Notes: generated from the sequence alone by a model not told the origin. A stretch of DNA of 64,000 nucleotides from Viola odorata (GCA_963691705.1 OY829543.1:52866564-52930563); one strand, 5' to 3'; shown: positions 1 to 12,384, numbered from the stretch's first letter. Program-made: numbers and translations.

Positions 1-1186
1 ACCAACCAAATTAGTCCAAGCCCTGTTCTTCCAACACATTATTAATTTGGATATATGATCGATCGATGAGTTATAATCTAGATTTGTAGCAAATTTATTA
101 AATGCTCAACGTGTGTATATATATATATATATATTGATAGAGTTATACTGTGTGTATGATGTAGCTGCTTCTGGTTTTGGCCATAGCAAGCCTTTGGTTT
201 GCTCTTACCAGCGGCAGCTGCCCAATTTGATTTTGTAACTTTTTGCACTGTATGGCTCTGCTGCCTAGAATTAAGGGGGAAAGTGAGTGTTAACTAGTTA
301 CTTTCTAGAAGACTTCTGTAACTGACCAGTTCTTTTGTCCTTTGCCTTTCTTTTTTCTCGAACAAAATTCCTCATACTACCTGCGGTATAGGAAAATCTA
401 TACATTAGTCTTTCACGTTTTGTTTTTTAAATTAAATTTTATTTCTTCACATATTAAAACTTATCAACTTTGGTTTGGTTCTTATTATTAAAATCTCCAT
501 CTGAAATTCTTATGGTGTATTTTATTAAAATATTGATTCTTTTTTAGATTCATAAAATATATAAAAAGAATTAGAAATTATTTTTTTAATAATTAAATGA
601 AATTAAAAAATAGGACAAAAATAAATAAAAATTGAAAAATAGGAATTAAACTAAAATGGAAAAGTAGTAAAACTAACCCCGGTGTGTACCCAATGTACAA
701 ATAATACCTTAGATTTTAATTTTGTTCGATATAAATTTCAGGTTTGTCAATTTATTCAAAACGAATCTTAATTTCAAAATTGGCTTAAGTTATGTTTGAT
801 AACACATTATCATACGTGAATCTGAAATTAAAAAAAAAAAAAATTCTCTCTCCCGATGCGTCTGGCTGATATGAATATTTTTTTATAAAAAAAAAATAAA
901 AAAGTTAACATATAAATTTATAAAATAAAAAAAATATGAAAAAATTCATAAAATTAATTAAAAATTGTAGAAAATTTAAAATAGTAGATTAAAAGTTTAA
1001 AAAAAAGTAATCTAATTGCTAGAAATATAAATATATAAGTATAAAAATAAATTGCTAAAAATTAAAGAAAAATAAAAAAATATTATAATTTTATAAAAAT
1101 TAAGAATTTAACAAACCATGCTAAAATATCGGGTCGATAAATATATAATTTATTAGTTATTTTTTTAATAGTAGTAAATTCTAAAA
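1..1186. other. AT-rich intergenic DNA
   Basis: No coding region is recognised. There is a short TA microsatellite at about 118-136 and long A/T homopolymer runs from about 830. The first 350 bases are less AT-rich and could be the tail of a gene lying to the left, but nothing here proves that. Confidence 0.6.
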
Positions 1187-1200
1187 TTCGAGTTTCATAT
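1187..1200. repeat. Target-site duplication of LINE, left copy
   Basis: The 14-mer TTCGAGTTTCATAT is repeated exactly at 6737-6750. The two copies bracket the LINE, and a T-run begins directly at 1201, which is the poly(A) tail of the minus-strand element. Confidence 0.9.
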
Positions 1201-1419
1201 TTTTTTTAAATAAGCTGATATTTTATTAATAGATATAATAATGAGTCCCGAAGCTCATGACATACAAAAGGCAGGTGTGAGCTGCCTACAGAAAGACTAC
1301 ATGCTTGACGAAGGGACAGCAACTAACAGCCCAGGCAAGGCACGCAGGAAAGAACTAAACAGAATCTACCTGAAATGCTACCAAGGATGTCAAACGTGCC
1401 TGCTCTCCGGAGGGCGTCC

Positions 1420-4400
1420 TCAAACTTGCATCCAAATGGAGGAAAAAATCATCTGCGAGGTTGTGTATGGGAAACTCCTGTCTCTATTACAAATCCAGTA
1501 ATGCCAAGTGGTAAAAATGTCACGAAATAATAGGTGAGGTTTGATCGTCGTCTGCCGGAACACTGTAGAGTTTCGGTGAGTCCAAACAGTCCAAACAATG
1601 GCGCTTAAAAGCATCATCCACATGTCTTTAGTCTCTTGATTCAAGGTTGGAAGGATGTCGGACCAGCTGCTCCATAACTCGTCAACGCGTTGTGATCTAA
1701 TCCACGTGATTCCTGCCCACCTAAATAAAGCCCCCCACATTTCATCTAACCGCTCACAGTGAAGGAAAAGATGGTGGACTGTCTCAGCTTGGCCTGCACA
1801 TAAGGGGCAATAACTATTGTCTTCGGATATTACTTGTCGTTGGTGTAAAAACGCACGCATGGCTATCCTATCTTGCAAGACCAGCCAGGTAAAAAATTCC
1901 ACACGGTAAGGTATGTGACCACGCCAACAAGCAGAGAGCAGATCGTTCCTTCTTTGACCATGCCGGGTCTGTTCTATTCCTGTACAAAATGATTTTATGG
2001 AAAATTCCCTCGATGGTTCTAGAGTCCAGCTGAGGCCATGAGTGTTCTCCGATCTGTCTGGCGCTTAGAGGAGAGAACACATCTCGTTCACTTCTGCTAC
2101 TTCCCATTCGAATAGCGCTCGTCTCCATTCCCATACCCACTGCCACTCGTCATCTAGCCAGCTGCCTTGATCCTTAACTGTTCCCGTCTAGATGCGAGCT
2201 AGGGAGAATAATCTCGGGTATTTGAGGGCTAGAGAGGCTTCGCTAGCCCAGGGGTCCCACCAGAATTTTACTGTCTCCCCAGAACCTAGCATCAACTTTG
2301 TATGAGACGTCCAAAATCCAAATAAGGATGAATTCCTCCCACAAACGTCAATGATAGCTCGCCATGTAGCAGACAGATTCTGGTATTGGTCTGCCCATAT
2401 GTCACCCAAGGTTGTAATGTTGTATTGTTTACGTACGATACCTATCCATTTTTTCTTCTCACCCGCTAGTAATCTCCATAACCATTTCATGAGAAATGCC
2501 TCATTACGAGTCTTTAAACATCCTAATCCCAAGCCTCCTAGTTCCTTCGACCAAGTGCACTTCGTCCACTTAACTTTTGCCAACCCGCGTTTCTGTTCTT
2601 CTCCACTCCATAAAAAGCGTCGCATTATTTGCTCACACTTGTTGACAACACTTTTAGGCATTCGGAAGATGGACATGTTGTAAACCGGGATACTCGTTAG
2701 AACTGATCTGATAAGAGTAGTTCTCCCTCCTGGAGAAAGCAACGGTCCCTTCCAAGTGGCCAATTTCTTCCGAAATTTCTCTAATAGGAAGTCCCAGTTG
2801 TTCACTCTCTTAGGATTAATACCCATGAAAGACTCGAGGTATTTGAACGGCAATACCTCGTATTTACAACCAGCTCTCCTTGCCATTGTTTCCCCCAAAG
2901 TTCTGTATATGTTAATACCGACCAGAGTACTTTTAAAGTAGTTAACTTTCAAACCTGAGTATGCATCGAACCATCTCAAGAGCCCTTTAACGCATTGAAT
3001 CTCCTCCTCGTCGTTGTTCAGGAAAACTAAAGTGTCATCCGCAAACTACAGATGGGTAATATCCCATCCGTGAGTTTCGTTCCTGATTCCTTGGAGTAGG
3101 CCCTCTCCCTTTGCTTTGGTAATTAATTGGTGTATGCCTTCAGCCGCTATGTTGAACAGATACGGGGACATAGGGCAGCCCTGACGCAACCCTCTCCCTA
3201 CACCAAACTCAGAGGATGGCGATCCGTTGATAAGGACGAACACTCTGGCAGAACTCAGACATTGGTTGATCCACCTCCTCCATTTACAGCTGAACCCCAT
3301 GTGATTAAGGACGTCATCTAGATAATGCCACTCGACTGAATCGTAAGCCTTTTCAAAGTCGAGCTTGAGCAGAAGACCCTGTCTTCGGCTCGATCTGAGA
3401 TAGTGGGCGACCTCATTAGCTGTCATAACGCAATCTAAAGTATTGCTGCCTTTCAAGAAGCCATGTTGAGCTTCACTGATCACGTGATTGATAACTACCC
3501 CTAGTCGAGATGCTAATATCTTCGAAATGATTTTGTAGATGCTATGAACGAGGCTTATCGGGCGATACTCGCTGAACTTCTTAGCTGCACTGACCTTCGG
3601 GATGAGGGTTAGGAAAGGTGAATTTGCGCCGCGGGGATATATTCCTGTTCTGAAAAACTCTGATATCAGGCTGCTAACTTCGAGACCAACTATGTCCCAC
3701 GCGTTCTGGAGGAATAAAAAGGAGAATCCATCTGGCCCTTGGGATTTGTCTTTACCTCATTGCTTGACCGCCTCCCATATTTCTATTCCTGAGACCTCCC
3801 TGTCTAACCAAGTTGACTGATCTGTCGTCAATTTTTTAAAGCCCAATCCCGGAGCATAATACCTTGCCGCTGATGATTTAATGGCTGTAGGGGTGGTGTG
3901 TCTGCTGTTCTGATCTAGAATTTCTGTAATGTTTTTCCTCTTATTCGTACACCGCACTACCTGGTGGAAGTATTTGGTATTTCTGTCGCCAAGCACGTTC
4001 CACCTGACCTTCAATTTCTGATTCCATAGACGACTAGCTTGATCTTGTTTCTTCTAAAGCTCGGTTGTGCTCTCTTCTCGAGTCTGCTGTTCTTGATCAG
4101 TTAAGACTCTGTTCTCTGATTGGATATCTAGGTACTCCACCTGAGCCTGAAGCTCTCTGACTCTGCTATCTATGTTTCCAAAAATGTCCCTGTTCCAACT
4201 TCTAAGTCTCTACTTTAGCCATCTTAATTTTTTCAGAACTTGGAAATTCCTCGGGAATATTTCCGTTGCCTCTTCCCACAGCCCTGCTACCACTTCTTTA
4301 AAGCCTTTAAATTCCCACCACGCTGCCAAATCTTTAAAGGGTTTTGGGCCCGCCCCAATCAAGCCTATCATAGGACAACAGCAGAGGAGTGTGATCTGAT

Positions 4401-5059
4401 GTGTTCTTCCCCATTGCTGTTAGCTGAAGGTGAGGAAATCTCGTGTGCCACTCTGTATGAATGAGAATACAATCTATCTTACTTTTACTCACTGCATTTC
4501 CCCAAGTAAATCTTCGTCCCTCCAACTGGATGTCTTGCAAGATACAGTCAGCCACCCAGTCTTGGAAGTCGCTCATGCCTCTAGAAGTATCCCTTTCGCT
4601 GCTTCTTTCCTCCAGCTGTAACACTTCGTTAAAATCATCCGCCACCAACACTGGGAGGGTGCTAGCGATGATACGGTTGTGAAGGTGATTCCAAAGAAGA
4701 GCTCTGTTTGCACTCTCGCTATATGCATAAATGTTTATCAACACACATCTAAAGCTTGACTCTACAAAACTTCCTTCTAGCCAAATAAAACGTTCATCCA
4801 ACACCTTAGATGACACTACAAATATTTTTTTGTCCCACATAGCCAGCAAACCCCCCGATCTCCCTTCAGCCAGGGACCAAGCCCAATCCATATCATTAGA
4901 CTTCCACATACTCGAAATAAAGAAGTCACTGATGTCTTCTCTTTTAGTTTCCTGCACAAAGACCACCTCTAAATTCTCTCTTTGTATACTACGCCTGATA
5001 AATCTCCTCTTTATCGGAGATAGCAAACCACGAAAATTCCAAGATAATAAGCGAACCAT
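1420..5059 (-). pseudogene. LINE ORF2 (endonuclease and reverse transcriptase), disrupted
   Basis: The likely start is the ATG at 5059. The endonuclease (EEP fold) runs 5059-4334 with SWNFRG, QETK, DDFNEV (usually GDFNE) and SDHTPL motifs. Reverse transcriptase follows in pieces at 4014-3757, 3483-3046 and 2979-2188, with LDFEKAYDS and LRQGCPMSPYLF. A stop at 3048-3046 falls just before the FADD catalytic motif. The C-terminal zf-RVT-like segment (1902-1420) has a CPLC...HHLFLHC pattern. The segments lie in different frames, so the ORF carries several indels as well as stops. A functional product is not possible. Confidence 0.92.
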
Positions 5060-5265
5060 TAAATTCGATAAAACTCGATCGCGAAACTGACTATGCACAG
5101 AAGCGTGCTACCTCTCCTTCAAATCTCTCTTTATCAAAGGTTCTCAAAGCTTCCTCGTTCGCTTGTGCTGTTAATGCTAATGCCATGCCAATTTCCCAAG
5201 TTCAGCCTTCTTGCAAGGTTTGTTCAAATAAGCGATTCATATTGGATATTTGATCGTCATTGATT

Positions 5266-6605
5266 TCATTTCCACTTGCTTGAGTTCCTTCTCCCGAAGT
5301 CATACCCTCTAAACTTCCTGTTTTTCCCACCAACTTTTTCATTTTTTTTTGTCCTAGTGGTGATGTAGGACACAGGCTGCTCTTGAACTTCGAAGTGGTT
5401 CTCGATTTCTCGTTGTTGGGAATGGGAAATGCTCACACCTGTTTCCCGGTTTCCTTCATTGGAGCTCTCCTCATCCAGGCTTTCATCTTCTTCCCAATCT
5501 TCCTGCTTTTTATCCACTCCGATCATCCAATCCAAGTTGGAGATGGCTCCCTGAATTGGTTCTTCTTTGCACAAAATCTTACGACGAACTCCATCAATAT
5601 TGATAGAGATGGCTTCGTCCACTAGAGGTGTTTTCGTTGCAACTAGAATGCGTCCTACGTCAAATCTTTTTCTTGCAAGCGTGTTCTCGTCAATTGCCAC
5701 TATCTCTCCCAGTCTGTTTCCTAATGCTTCAAAAGTTGTGTGTCCCCATGCCTGGATTGGGACGTCCACGCATTGTACCCAACACAATCGGCTCCCTTCT
5801 CTTGTGCACTCCTGCCAAGGAATAAGTGAGGAGAAAATTTCCTCTGCTTCGGGGGTGTCCTTTCGCATAGCTCTCTCGTATTCTGCATCATTGTCAAATT
5901 CCAAGAGCACTAGTCCTCTTCCCATAACTCTCGTTTCACAAATCCAGCCTAGCTCAATTACTAGATCTTGGATTTCGGGAATGTTTTCAATTCTTTTCAT
6001 AATACCTACTATGCTACGATTTAGCCATTCTTTATTCGCCCCAAGCATATGTAATTCTAGTACCTCTTTTCGTCAACCTGGTCTGTCTCTTTGTCTCCTC
6101 CAGGATCATCTGTGATGTAGCTATGTTTCCTTTCTACCCTCTCGGTTGCCATCTGGCGTGTTGACAGCTTGCCCTCATTCTCTGTCTTCCTAATACTCAC
6201 TGAATTTCCATTGTCCCTAGTTGCCCCAACCTGAAACTGAGACTTGTGCTTTCTCTCATTATTCGGTCCTTTTTTTTGTAATTCCAGTTTTCTTCTCCTT
6301 GACCTCCCAAGACTGCTACGAATCGCAGACGCGCCTATGTATTGGCTGTCTAAGGCCAGTTCCATATCGATACGATTGTCGACCTCATCGAACATGATGA
6401 ATCCGTATCTCTTCCCGTCTTTGTTTCTATGCCTTGGAATAAACACATCAACGAGGTTCCCGAATCTTGGAAGTCGCCAACGACGAGTAATCAAGTACCT
6501 GAGTGCTCTCCGATCAACATGGAGTGGTAGGTTCTCCACGTAGTACGTGACATTGAAGTTCACCCTTCGGCCCGTGTTTCTGTTGCCTCCGTATCCCTTA
6601 TCCAT
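5266..6605 (-). pseudogene. LINE ORF1 (RRM-like, DUF4283-like), frameshifted
   Basis: The first part (6605-6057) starts MDKGYGG and has an RRM-like segment with a YYVENLP RNP2-like and a YGFIMF RNP1-like motif at about residues 20-75. It ends at a stop near 6057. The second part (6048-5266) continues in another frame and resembles the DUF4283 region of plant LINE ORF1 proteins. A single frame change near 6050-6060 separates them. The product would be the RNA-binding chaperone of the LINE particle. The zinc knuckle often found in plant ORF1 proteins was not seen. Confidence 0.8.
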
Positions 6606-6736
6606 CCTCCCGCGTGTGAGTAACTTGCTATAGATCCTTGTAACGTGAAGTTTTTCACCCCGGCCACAGTGGGTGTACCGGTGTTTGGTCTGCTTCCAGC
6701 AGCAGTGGGCTTGCCGGAAGGAACCTAGCTATTGGT

Positions 6737-6750
6737 TTCGAGTTTCATAT
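6737..6750. repeat. Target-site duplication of LINE, right copy
   Basis: This is an exact match to 1187-1200 and marks the 5' boundary of the LINE. Confidence 0.9.
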
Positions 6751-7138
6751 ATGTTAGAAAAACAAAAGACTAGCTTGAGAGAAATGGCAATAGCACGGAG
6801 TTAAGTAAAGTGAGTTCTTTTCAATCAGACGGGTTCAAATGCCCCATTAGAACAGTTCAATGGTCGGATTTTCCGAATCAATCTATTTTTATTTTTATTT
6901 TGGACAAATGCGTTTCTAATCAAATTTAGAAAACTGAATCGAATTACTAGAATCAACGGTATCTGATCTAGTATTATCCAAATACTCGATTATATGAATC
7001 AAGTCGCAATTGTTCGCTCTCCGCGATAACATTCTATCAGATTCATGTAACAGTTAAATATCTGATTGAATTCAAAAAGATTTACAATTGACATACATAG
7101 ATTAGATATATAAGAGAAAGTTGAAGGTAATCCATCAA
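6751..7138. other. Intergenic, 3' flank of first DUF3774 gene
   Basis: AT-rich sequence with no recognised coding content. The right part should include the 3' UTR of the minus-strand gene that ends at 7139. Confidence 0.5.
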
Positions 7139-7429
7139 TTAATTAGGACCCCAACAGCTCAAGAACATGACTTTTCTAAGAGATTCTTCTGATTGTGTTG
7201 CTTTTTCTTGAATATTGCGATTATAATAATCAGTACTAGAACTGATTAACATGGGCGAAGATGAGGAAGGAGGGATCTTGGTGGTGTTGTTGATCAGACG
7301 GTTCTTGGCGTGCTGGTGTATTGATCTGATGGCGTAGTTCCACCTACAGAATCCAACTTGGTCTTTCAAGGCTTCCACCGCTCCAATGCTTGCTGCAACC
7401 GTCCAAGCTCTGCAAACTGACGAAGCCAT
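7139..7429 (-). CDS. Wound-induced protein family (DUF3774), copy 1
   Basis: A single-exon gene of 96 residues. It shows the family hallmarks: an N-terminal [17 protein letters not shown] helix, CRWNY at about 28-32, HQHAKNR, a Ser/Pro-rich middle of variable length, and the invariant end EESLRKVMFLSCWGPN. These small plant proteins are induced by wounding and, in Arabidopsis relatives, by low oxygen; their biochemical role is unknown. It is one of three copies in 7.4 kb, all on the minus strand, which indicates local tandem duplication. The start is the only in-frame ATG that matches the other copies. A TATA-like CTATTAAAG lies about 100 bp upstream. Confidence 0.93.
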   Translation of the reverse strand: MASSVCRAWTVAASIGAVEALKDQVGFCRWNYAIRSIHQHAKNRLINNTTKIPPSSSSPMLISSSTDYYNRNIQEKATQSEESLRKVMFLSCWGPN

Positions 7430-7656
7430 TTTAATTAGTCTACTTTGATGCTGTGGATTTTTGTGGATCTAAAGCAAAAATGATGAGGACTGAGGAGTTA
7501 GTAGTTAGTAGGGAGAGGCTGCCTGCTTTAATAGGTGTATTGTATTGCAAACCAAGCGGAAGAGAGGCGCCAAAAGTTTTGGAGAAAACCTGTGGCTCTT
7601 TTTTTTGTTTTCTTTTTTGGCCGGTGGTTTTAGGGAAGATGGAAAGAAAACCATTG

Positions 7657-7673
7657 CATACTTTCCTGTGGGT
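7657..7673 (-). promoter_or_regulatory. Conserved upstream block of DUF3774 copy 1
   Basis: On the minus strand this reads CCCACAGGAAAGTAT, about 230 bp upstream of the start codon. The same block occurs about 228 bp upstream of the truncated copy and about 200 bp upstream of copy 2. A nearby plus-strand AAACCA, the anaerobic-response core, is also shared. Conservation inside otherwise diverged promoters suggests a binding site. Confidence 0.5.
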
Positions 7674-7837
7674 ACATTTAATTGCCCACTTTTTTGTTTT
7701 CTTTTCTGGGACACTCGGTACCTGTTGTCTTATTAAAAAAGTGGTACTCAGAAGATAAACGTTTTCCCGTTTTACACTTACGAGTTACTCAATGGTGATT
7801 CTCTATTTTTATTTTTATTTTTTTTATACGAGTTATC

Positions 7838-8509
7838 AGCACTATCACCTCTCAACTGTTATCGTATGATAAATAAGTTTTTAAACATTTTTTTATGGGA
7901 TAGAGCTCCTTTAACTATTTTTCTATTGTAAAAAAACTCGTTTATTAATTTTTTCATACAAAATTCTAATATATTTATTTTGACCATATATATATTTTTT
8001 TTAATTCACAGAAATTGCACTCCAATAAAAAATAAAAAATTATTTTTAATTTAGTAATTGTCAAGTGCATATAAAAATAACTATTTTTTTAAAAATAAAA
8101 ATAAATCATAAAAGAAAAAAAAGTATTTATATAATTTTCTAAAGTAGCATCAGTTGTTGAACAAATCGGGAAAAAAATAAAAACATCGTTGTTAATTTAA
8201 TATTTTTTTAATTTTTTATAACTTTTTAAAATATTTATCATTTTAAAATTTTAATTCGGATTTTTTTGTTTTTTGTTTTTTGCTATTTTTTTATTTTAAA
8301 ATTTTCTTTTCTTTTCTTTTTTCAATTTTAAAAAATAAAATAATATAGTCAAATCAAATTTAGTAAGGTTTTAAATGAAAATTTAATAAAAAAAAGTCTA
8401 TTTGCAACGAAAAAATAGTTAGGGGAGCTAAATTTAACCAAAAAAAAATTATTAAGAGGTTTATTTGTTAGATGATCCTAATAGTTAAGGGGTGGTAGTG
8501 GTAGTGACC
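7838..8509. mobile_element. Inverted-repeat element, Mutator-like or MITE-like
   Basis: The first about 110 bases (CTCAACTGTT, then GATAAATAAGTTT, then GAGCTCCTTTAACTATTTTT) recur inverted and diverged near 8400-8509 (CCCTTAACTATT, AACAAATAAACC, AGCTCCCCTAACTATTTTTT on the minus strand). The interior is A/T-rich and noncoding. The exact ends and target duplication were not resolved. Confidence 0.5.
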
Positions 8510-8794
8510 ATTTTCATATAAACTCAACACCCAGTTTCTTTTCAGGCTCAATTAATATAAATTCTACTTTAGGAGATACCCATCAAGTTTCTCTGATAGC
8601 AGGTCTCTAATTTAGTGGATTGGACTGGAATTTGGCGTGCAAAAAGCTTGCATAGTCTTAAATTTTATTTATTTATTTATTTCGAATTAACAATTATTTA
8701 TAGTTTAATCTTCTTTTGAGGTTACACGATGTGTTACTGTATGAGAGTAAAAAAATGATTACGTTTCTAAGGCAGTACCCAGATGTAGGGTTGT

Positions 8795-8990
8795 GCAAAT
8801 ACCGACCGTACTGAAATTACCGAAATACCGTACCGAATTTTTTCTGATTCGGTCGGTATTTTTTTTGAATTTTTAACTGTTCGGTATACCGAAATACCGT
8901 ACCGAAAAAGTTTGGTACGGTATGGTATTAAATTTTGCAGTTACGGTAATACCGTAACTGCCGAACCGAAATTTTCAGTTTTTACTACCA
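8795..8990. repeat. Subterminal CGGTA-type repeats of hAT, 5' side
   Basis: There are many copies in both orientations of short words such as ACCGAAATACCG, CGGTACGGTATGG and CGGTAATACCG. Such motif clusters are typical transposase-binding regions of plant hAT elements. The counterpart is at 12525-12615. Confidence 0.65.
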
Positions 8991-9604
8991 CTCCGAAATA
9001 ATTAGGTTAGGTATTACTCCCAATTTCCCAAATCAGAAATCCACGCCGCAATCAGCCACTGCTACTCCCTCTCACCCCCAAGTCGCACTCTCGGCCACTC
9101 CCTCCCACCCCCATTTCTTTTTGGATTCAAATTCCCACACACAACTCCTCTGTTTTCTCAGTTCTTCAATCTCGGAGCAAGAGGTATCTTCTTCCATCTC
9201 TCTAGTTTGCACGCGCTCTTTCTTCTTCTGCTGCTTTTGATTTTATACTTCACTTTTTGTTTTTCTTTTCCCTTTTCTAGGTAGAGACTCATTCATTACC
9301 ACCCCCAGGAACTGGGGTTTGTTACTGTGCAGTCTGCCATTGTCACTGTGATAAAACCGATTCAGGATTTTTTTAATTTTTTATTTGGGCATATAATTTG
9401 ATACCCACTTTCTATTTCGAAGTTGCTTTGCCTTGATCAACTGATGACTAGTAATTGCAAGACTCGTAGATTACAACCTTTCTTCTATCCAATTCCAAGT
9501 ACATAGTTGTTTAGCTTTATTCTTGTACGTGAAAGTGTTCGAATGAAGAAATACTGTGGAAGTTTCTTTATTTTGTTGTTTTTTTTTCATTCAGATTTCA
9601 TATA

Positions 9605-11949
9605 ATGGAGGAGGCTATACCAAGCACTGATGGCCAGATTGTGAGTGGAAGTTTAGCACTACCTCCTACAAATGCTACACAAGCACAGGATGCTGAAGTT
9701 GTAGCTGTTAGGCAACCAAAAGGAAGGAAGTTGATAGTATCAAGGTCTCCTTACTGGAAACAGTTCAAGAAAATGGAGAATGCGGATGGAGACCAAGTAG
9801 GTAAATGTATGTTTTGTTCAAAGGAGGTACCTGCTAATCCACAAAGAAATGGTACCTCTGGATTACGTAATCACATGGTTACTTGTAAGAAAATGCCACA
9901 GTCAAATGTCCCAAACCAGACTGAACTTGATTACCATGTTGAGGATAAATCTGCATCTTTAACTATTTGGGCATTTGATCAAGAAGCTTCTAAGATGTCT
10001 TTAGTTAATATGATAATAGAGGATGAGCTTCCTTTTAGGTTTGTAGAAAGGATGGGGTTTAGGAAATTCATGCGAGTTGCGCAACCAAAATTTAAAATAC
10101 CCTCTAGGACCACTATTGCTAGACTTTGTTTTGGAAAATATGTGGATGAGAAATTAAGAATGAAACAACTTCTTATGTCCAATTGTCAGAGGGTTTCTAT
10201 AACCACTGACACATGGACATCAATTCAAAGAATCAATTACATGTGTGTCACTGCTCATTTCATTGATAATGACTGGAAATTGCATAAAAATATAATTAAT
10301 TTTTGTCCAATTTCTAGTCACAAGGGGGATGCAATAGGAAAGGCACTGGAAAAATGTCTAAGTGAGTGGGGTTTGATGGGTAAAGTCTTCACAATCACAG
10401 TGGATAATGCTGCGTCCAATGATAAGGCTATTAATTGGCTTAGGAAAAGGATGACACTGTTGGGTTCAAGTATTTTGGGAGGGGAGTTTCTACATGTTAG
10501 ATGTATTGCACACATAATCAATTTAGTGGTGACTAATGGTTTGAAAAATGATATCAAGTCAATTTTTAGGATAAGGGAAGCAGTAAGGTATGTTAGGCAG
10601 TCTCCCTCTAGACTTCTCAAGTTTAAAGCATGTGCTGAGAAAGAAAACATAGAGTCCAAATCTGGTTTGTGTCTGGATGTATGTACTAGGTGGAATTCCA
10701 CCTATCTAATGTTGGAGAGTGCGTGCACTTTTGAGAAAGCTTTTGAAGCTTATGCTGAGGTTGACCCTTATTTCAAGATTGAGCTTGAGAGTAAGGGTGT
10801 GAAAATAACAGGAATGAAGAAGAAGAATGAGGAAGAGGTCTTACAGGTGGTGGATGATGTTGCCATTGACGTGGTGGAAGATGATGAAAATGAAGTGGAT
10901 GTTGGGGTTGCAAATGGAGAGAATTTTGGGGAGTTCCTATAGATGAAGATTGGAACTGTGCTAGAAGGCTTGGAAGTTGTCTTAAGTTTTTTTATGATCT
11001 AACAAACTTCGTTTCTGGTTGTCATTATGTAACTGCAAATTCATATTTTGATGAGATAACCAATGTAGTTTCCCTATTAAAAGAATGGCAGGATGGGAGT
11101 GATTATGAGTTAAGCATCTTGGCTGATAACATGAAGATGAAACTTGACAAATATTGGGGAGATGTGACAAAATTTAATTCTTTATTCTACATTGCTGCCA
11201 TTTTAGATCCAAGAAATAAGTTTGTGTATGTTCAGTTCTGTTTAGAGGAATTGCATGGACATGAAAGTGGTGGAAGATTGGGGAAGAAAGTGAGGGATGA
11301 CATTAGTAGGTTGTACAAATCCTATTCTGAAATGTACAAGCCAAGGAATGAAGGAGCTGCAACAGAAGGTAGGGGATCAAGTGAAAGAAAAGGAAGTTCA
11401 AACGTCAAGGCTGCACAGTTAATGGATGCTAGAAAGGATAGATTTAAAAAGTATAAATCTGATTGCGGAGCTGCTGTAGAGGGTGGTTCAGAGTTACAGT
11501 TATATCTTCAAGAGCCTGCAGTGAACAATGACAATGGGTTTGTTATACTGGATTGGTGGAAAAAACATTCTCCACGATTCCCAATTTTGTCCAAAATGGC
11601 TAGAGATGTCTTGGCCGTTCCTGTTTCCACTGTGGCTTCAGAGTCTGCATTCAGCACTGGTGGGAGAGTCCTTGATCCTTTTAGGAGCTCTCTTACAGCT
11701 AGAGTTGTGCAAGCACTTATATGCAGCCAAGATTGGATTAGAACATCCAATGAAGCCATCATTGTAGAGGAGAACATCAATGACCTTGATAATTTGGATT
11801 CTGGTAAGAGCTTATCTTATTCCTTTTAATGTTTTCAACGTTATCTTAGATAATATGGGTTCTTAATCTCTTCACTTTTCTAATACTTTATCTTTTATGT
11901 TTCAGATTTTGCAAAACTAGTATTGGAGCCAACTATTTCAGAGATGTGA
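9605..11949 (+). pseudogene. hAT transposase, BED zinc finger and dimerisation domain, one frameshift
   Basis: The reading frame starts at 9605. The BED finger uses C68, C71, H90 and C94 after an aromatic W51. The catalytic core contains TTDTWTS (first Asp region) and TVDNAASND. Frame is lost near 10920-10940, where the first segment hits TAG, and homologous sequence continues in another frame through 11829. The C-terminal hAT dimerisation region has LDWWKKH and ASESAFSTGGR. A GT-AG intron at 11804-11905 joins a short last exon ending with TGA at 11947-11949. Apart from the single frame change near 10930, no other break was found. A 5' leader intron (about 9183-9280) is possible. Confidence 0.85.
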
Positions 11950-12384
11950 ACGAATATGGTATTTTCCTTCTCGATTCTGATTGCTTGAATATGGAGTTGT
12001 TATAATGCGATTCTGATTCTGATATGCTTTGGTTAATATTACTATTCTGCATAATTTTAGAAAACTTCAATGTTTTGATCATTTCTCATGAGAGAATTCT
12101 AAATTATGGACACTTGCAGGTAGTTTTTTACCAATATAATGCCAAATGTTTTGATCATTTCCATTTCCGTTCCCACAGTCACTTCATTGATCCCCACTTA
12201 CTGAACCAAATGAGAAAGATGAAGAAGATGATGATCCCGTCATTACTGCTGCTATAATTACGAGAGAATTCTAATGAATTGAAACAATGTTAGATTGCAG
12301 CAGCAACATTTTCTACTGCTGCAGGCATTTTGAATTAAAACAATGTTAGATTGTTGCTGCATTTTTTTTAATTTGTAATTGTGA

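Larger units (their letters stand above)
1201..6736 (-). mobile_element. L1-type LINE retrotransposon, full-length but decayed
   Basis: This 5,536-bp non-LTR retrotransposon reads right to left. It carries an ORF1 with an RRM-like domain, then an endonuclease, a reverse transcriptase and a C-terminal zinc knuckle region. A short poly(A), seen as a T-run at 1201, abuts the left 14-bp target duplication, and the right duplication closes the 5' end. An RRM in ORF1 is typical of the BNR-like L1 subclade of plants; that assignment rests on memory of the family. ORF1 has a frameshift and ORF2 has stops and frame changes, so the copy cannot be autonomous. The perfect duplication indicates a fairly recent insertion. 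Confidence 0.93.

Noticed and set aside
4731..5090. Plus-strand reading frame of 119 codons over the LINE endonuclease
   Set aside because: It is the complement of a recognised endonuclease domain and has no family signature itself.
10318..10701. Minus-strand frame of 127 codons within the hAT transposase
   Set aside because: It is the shadow of the recognised transposase on the opposite strand.
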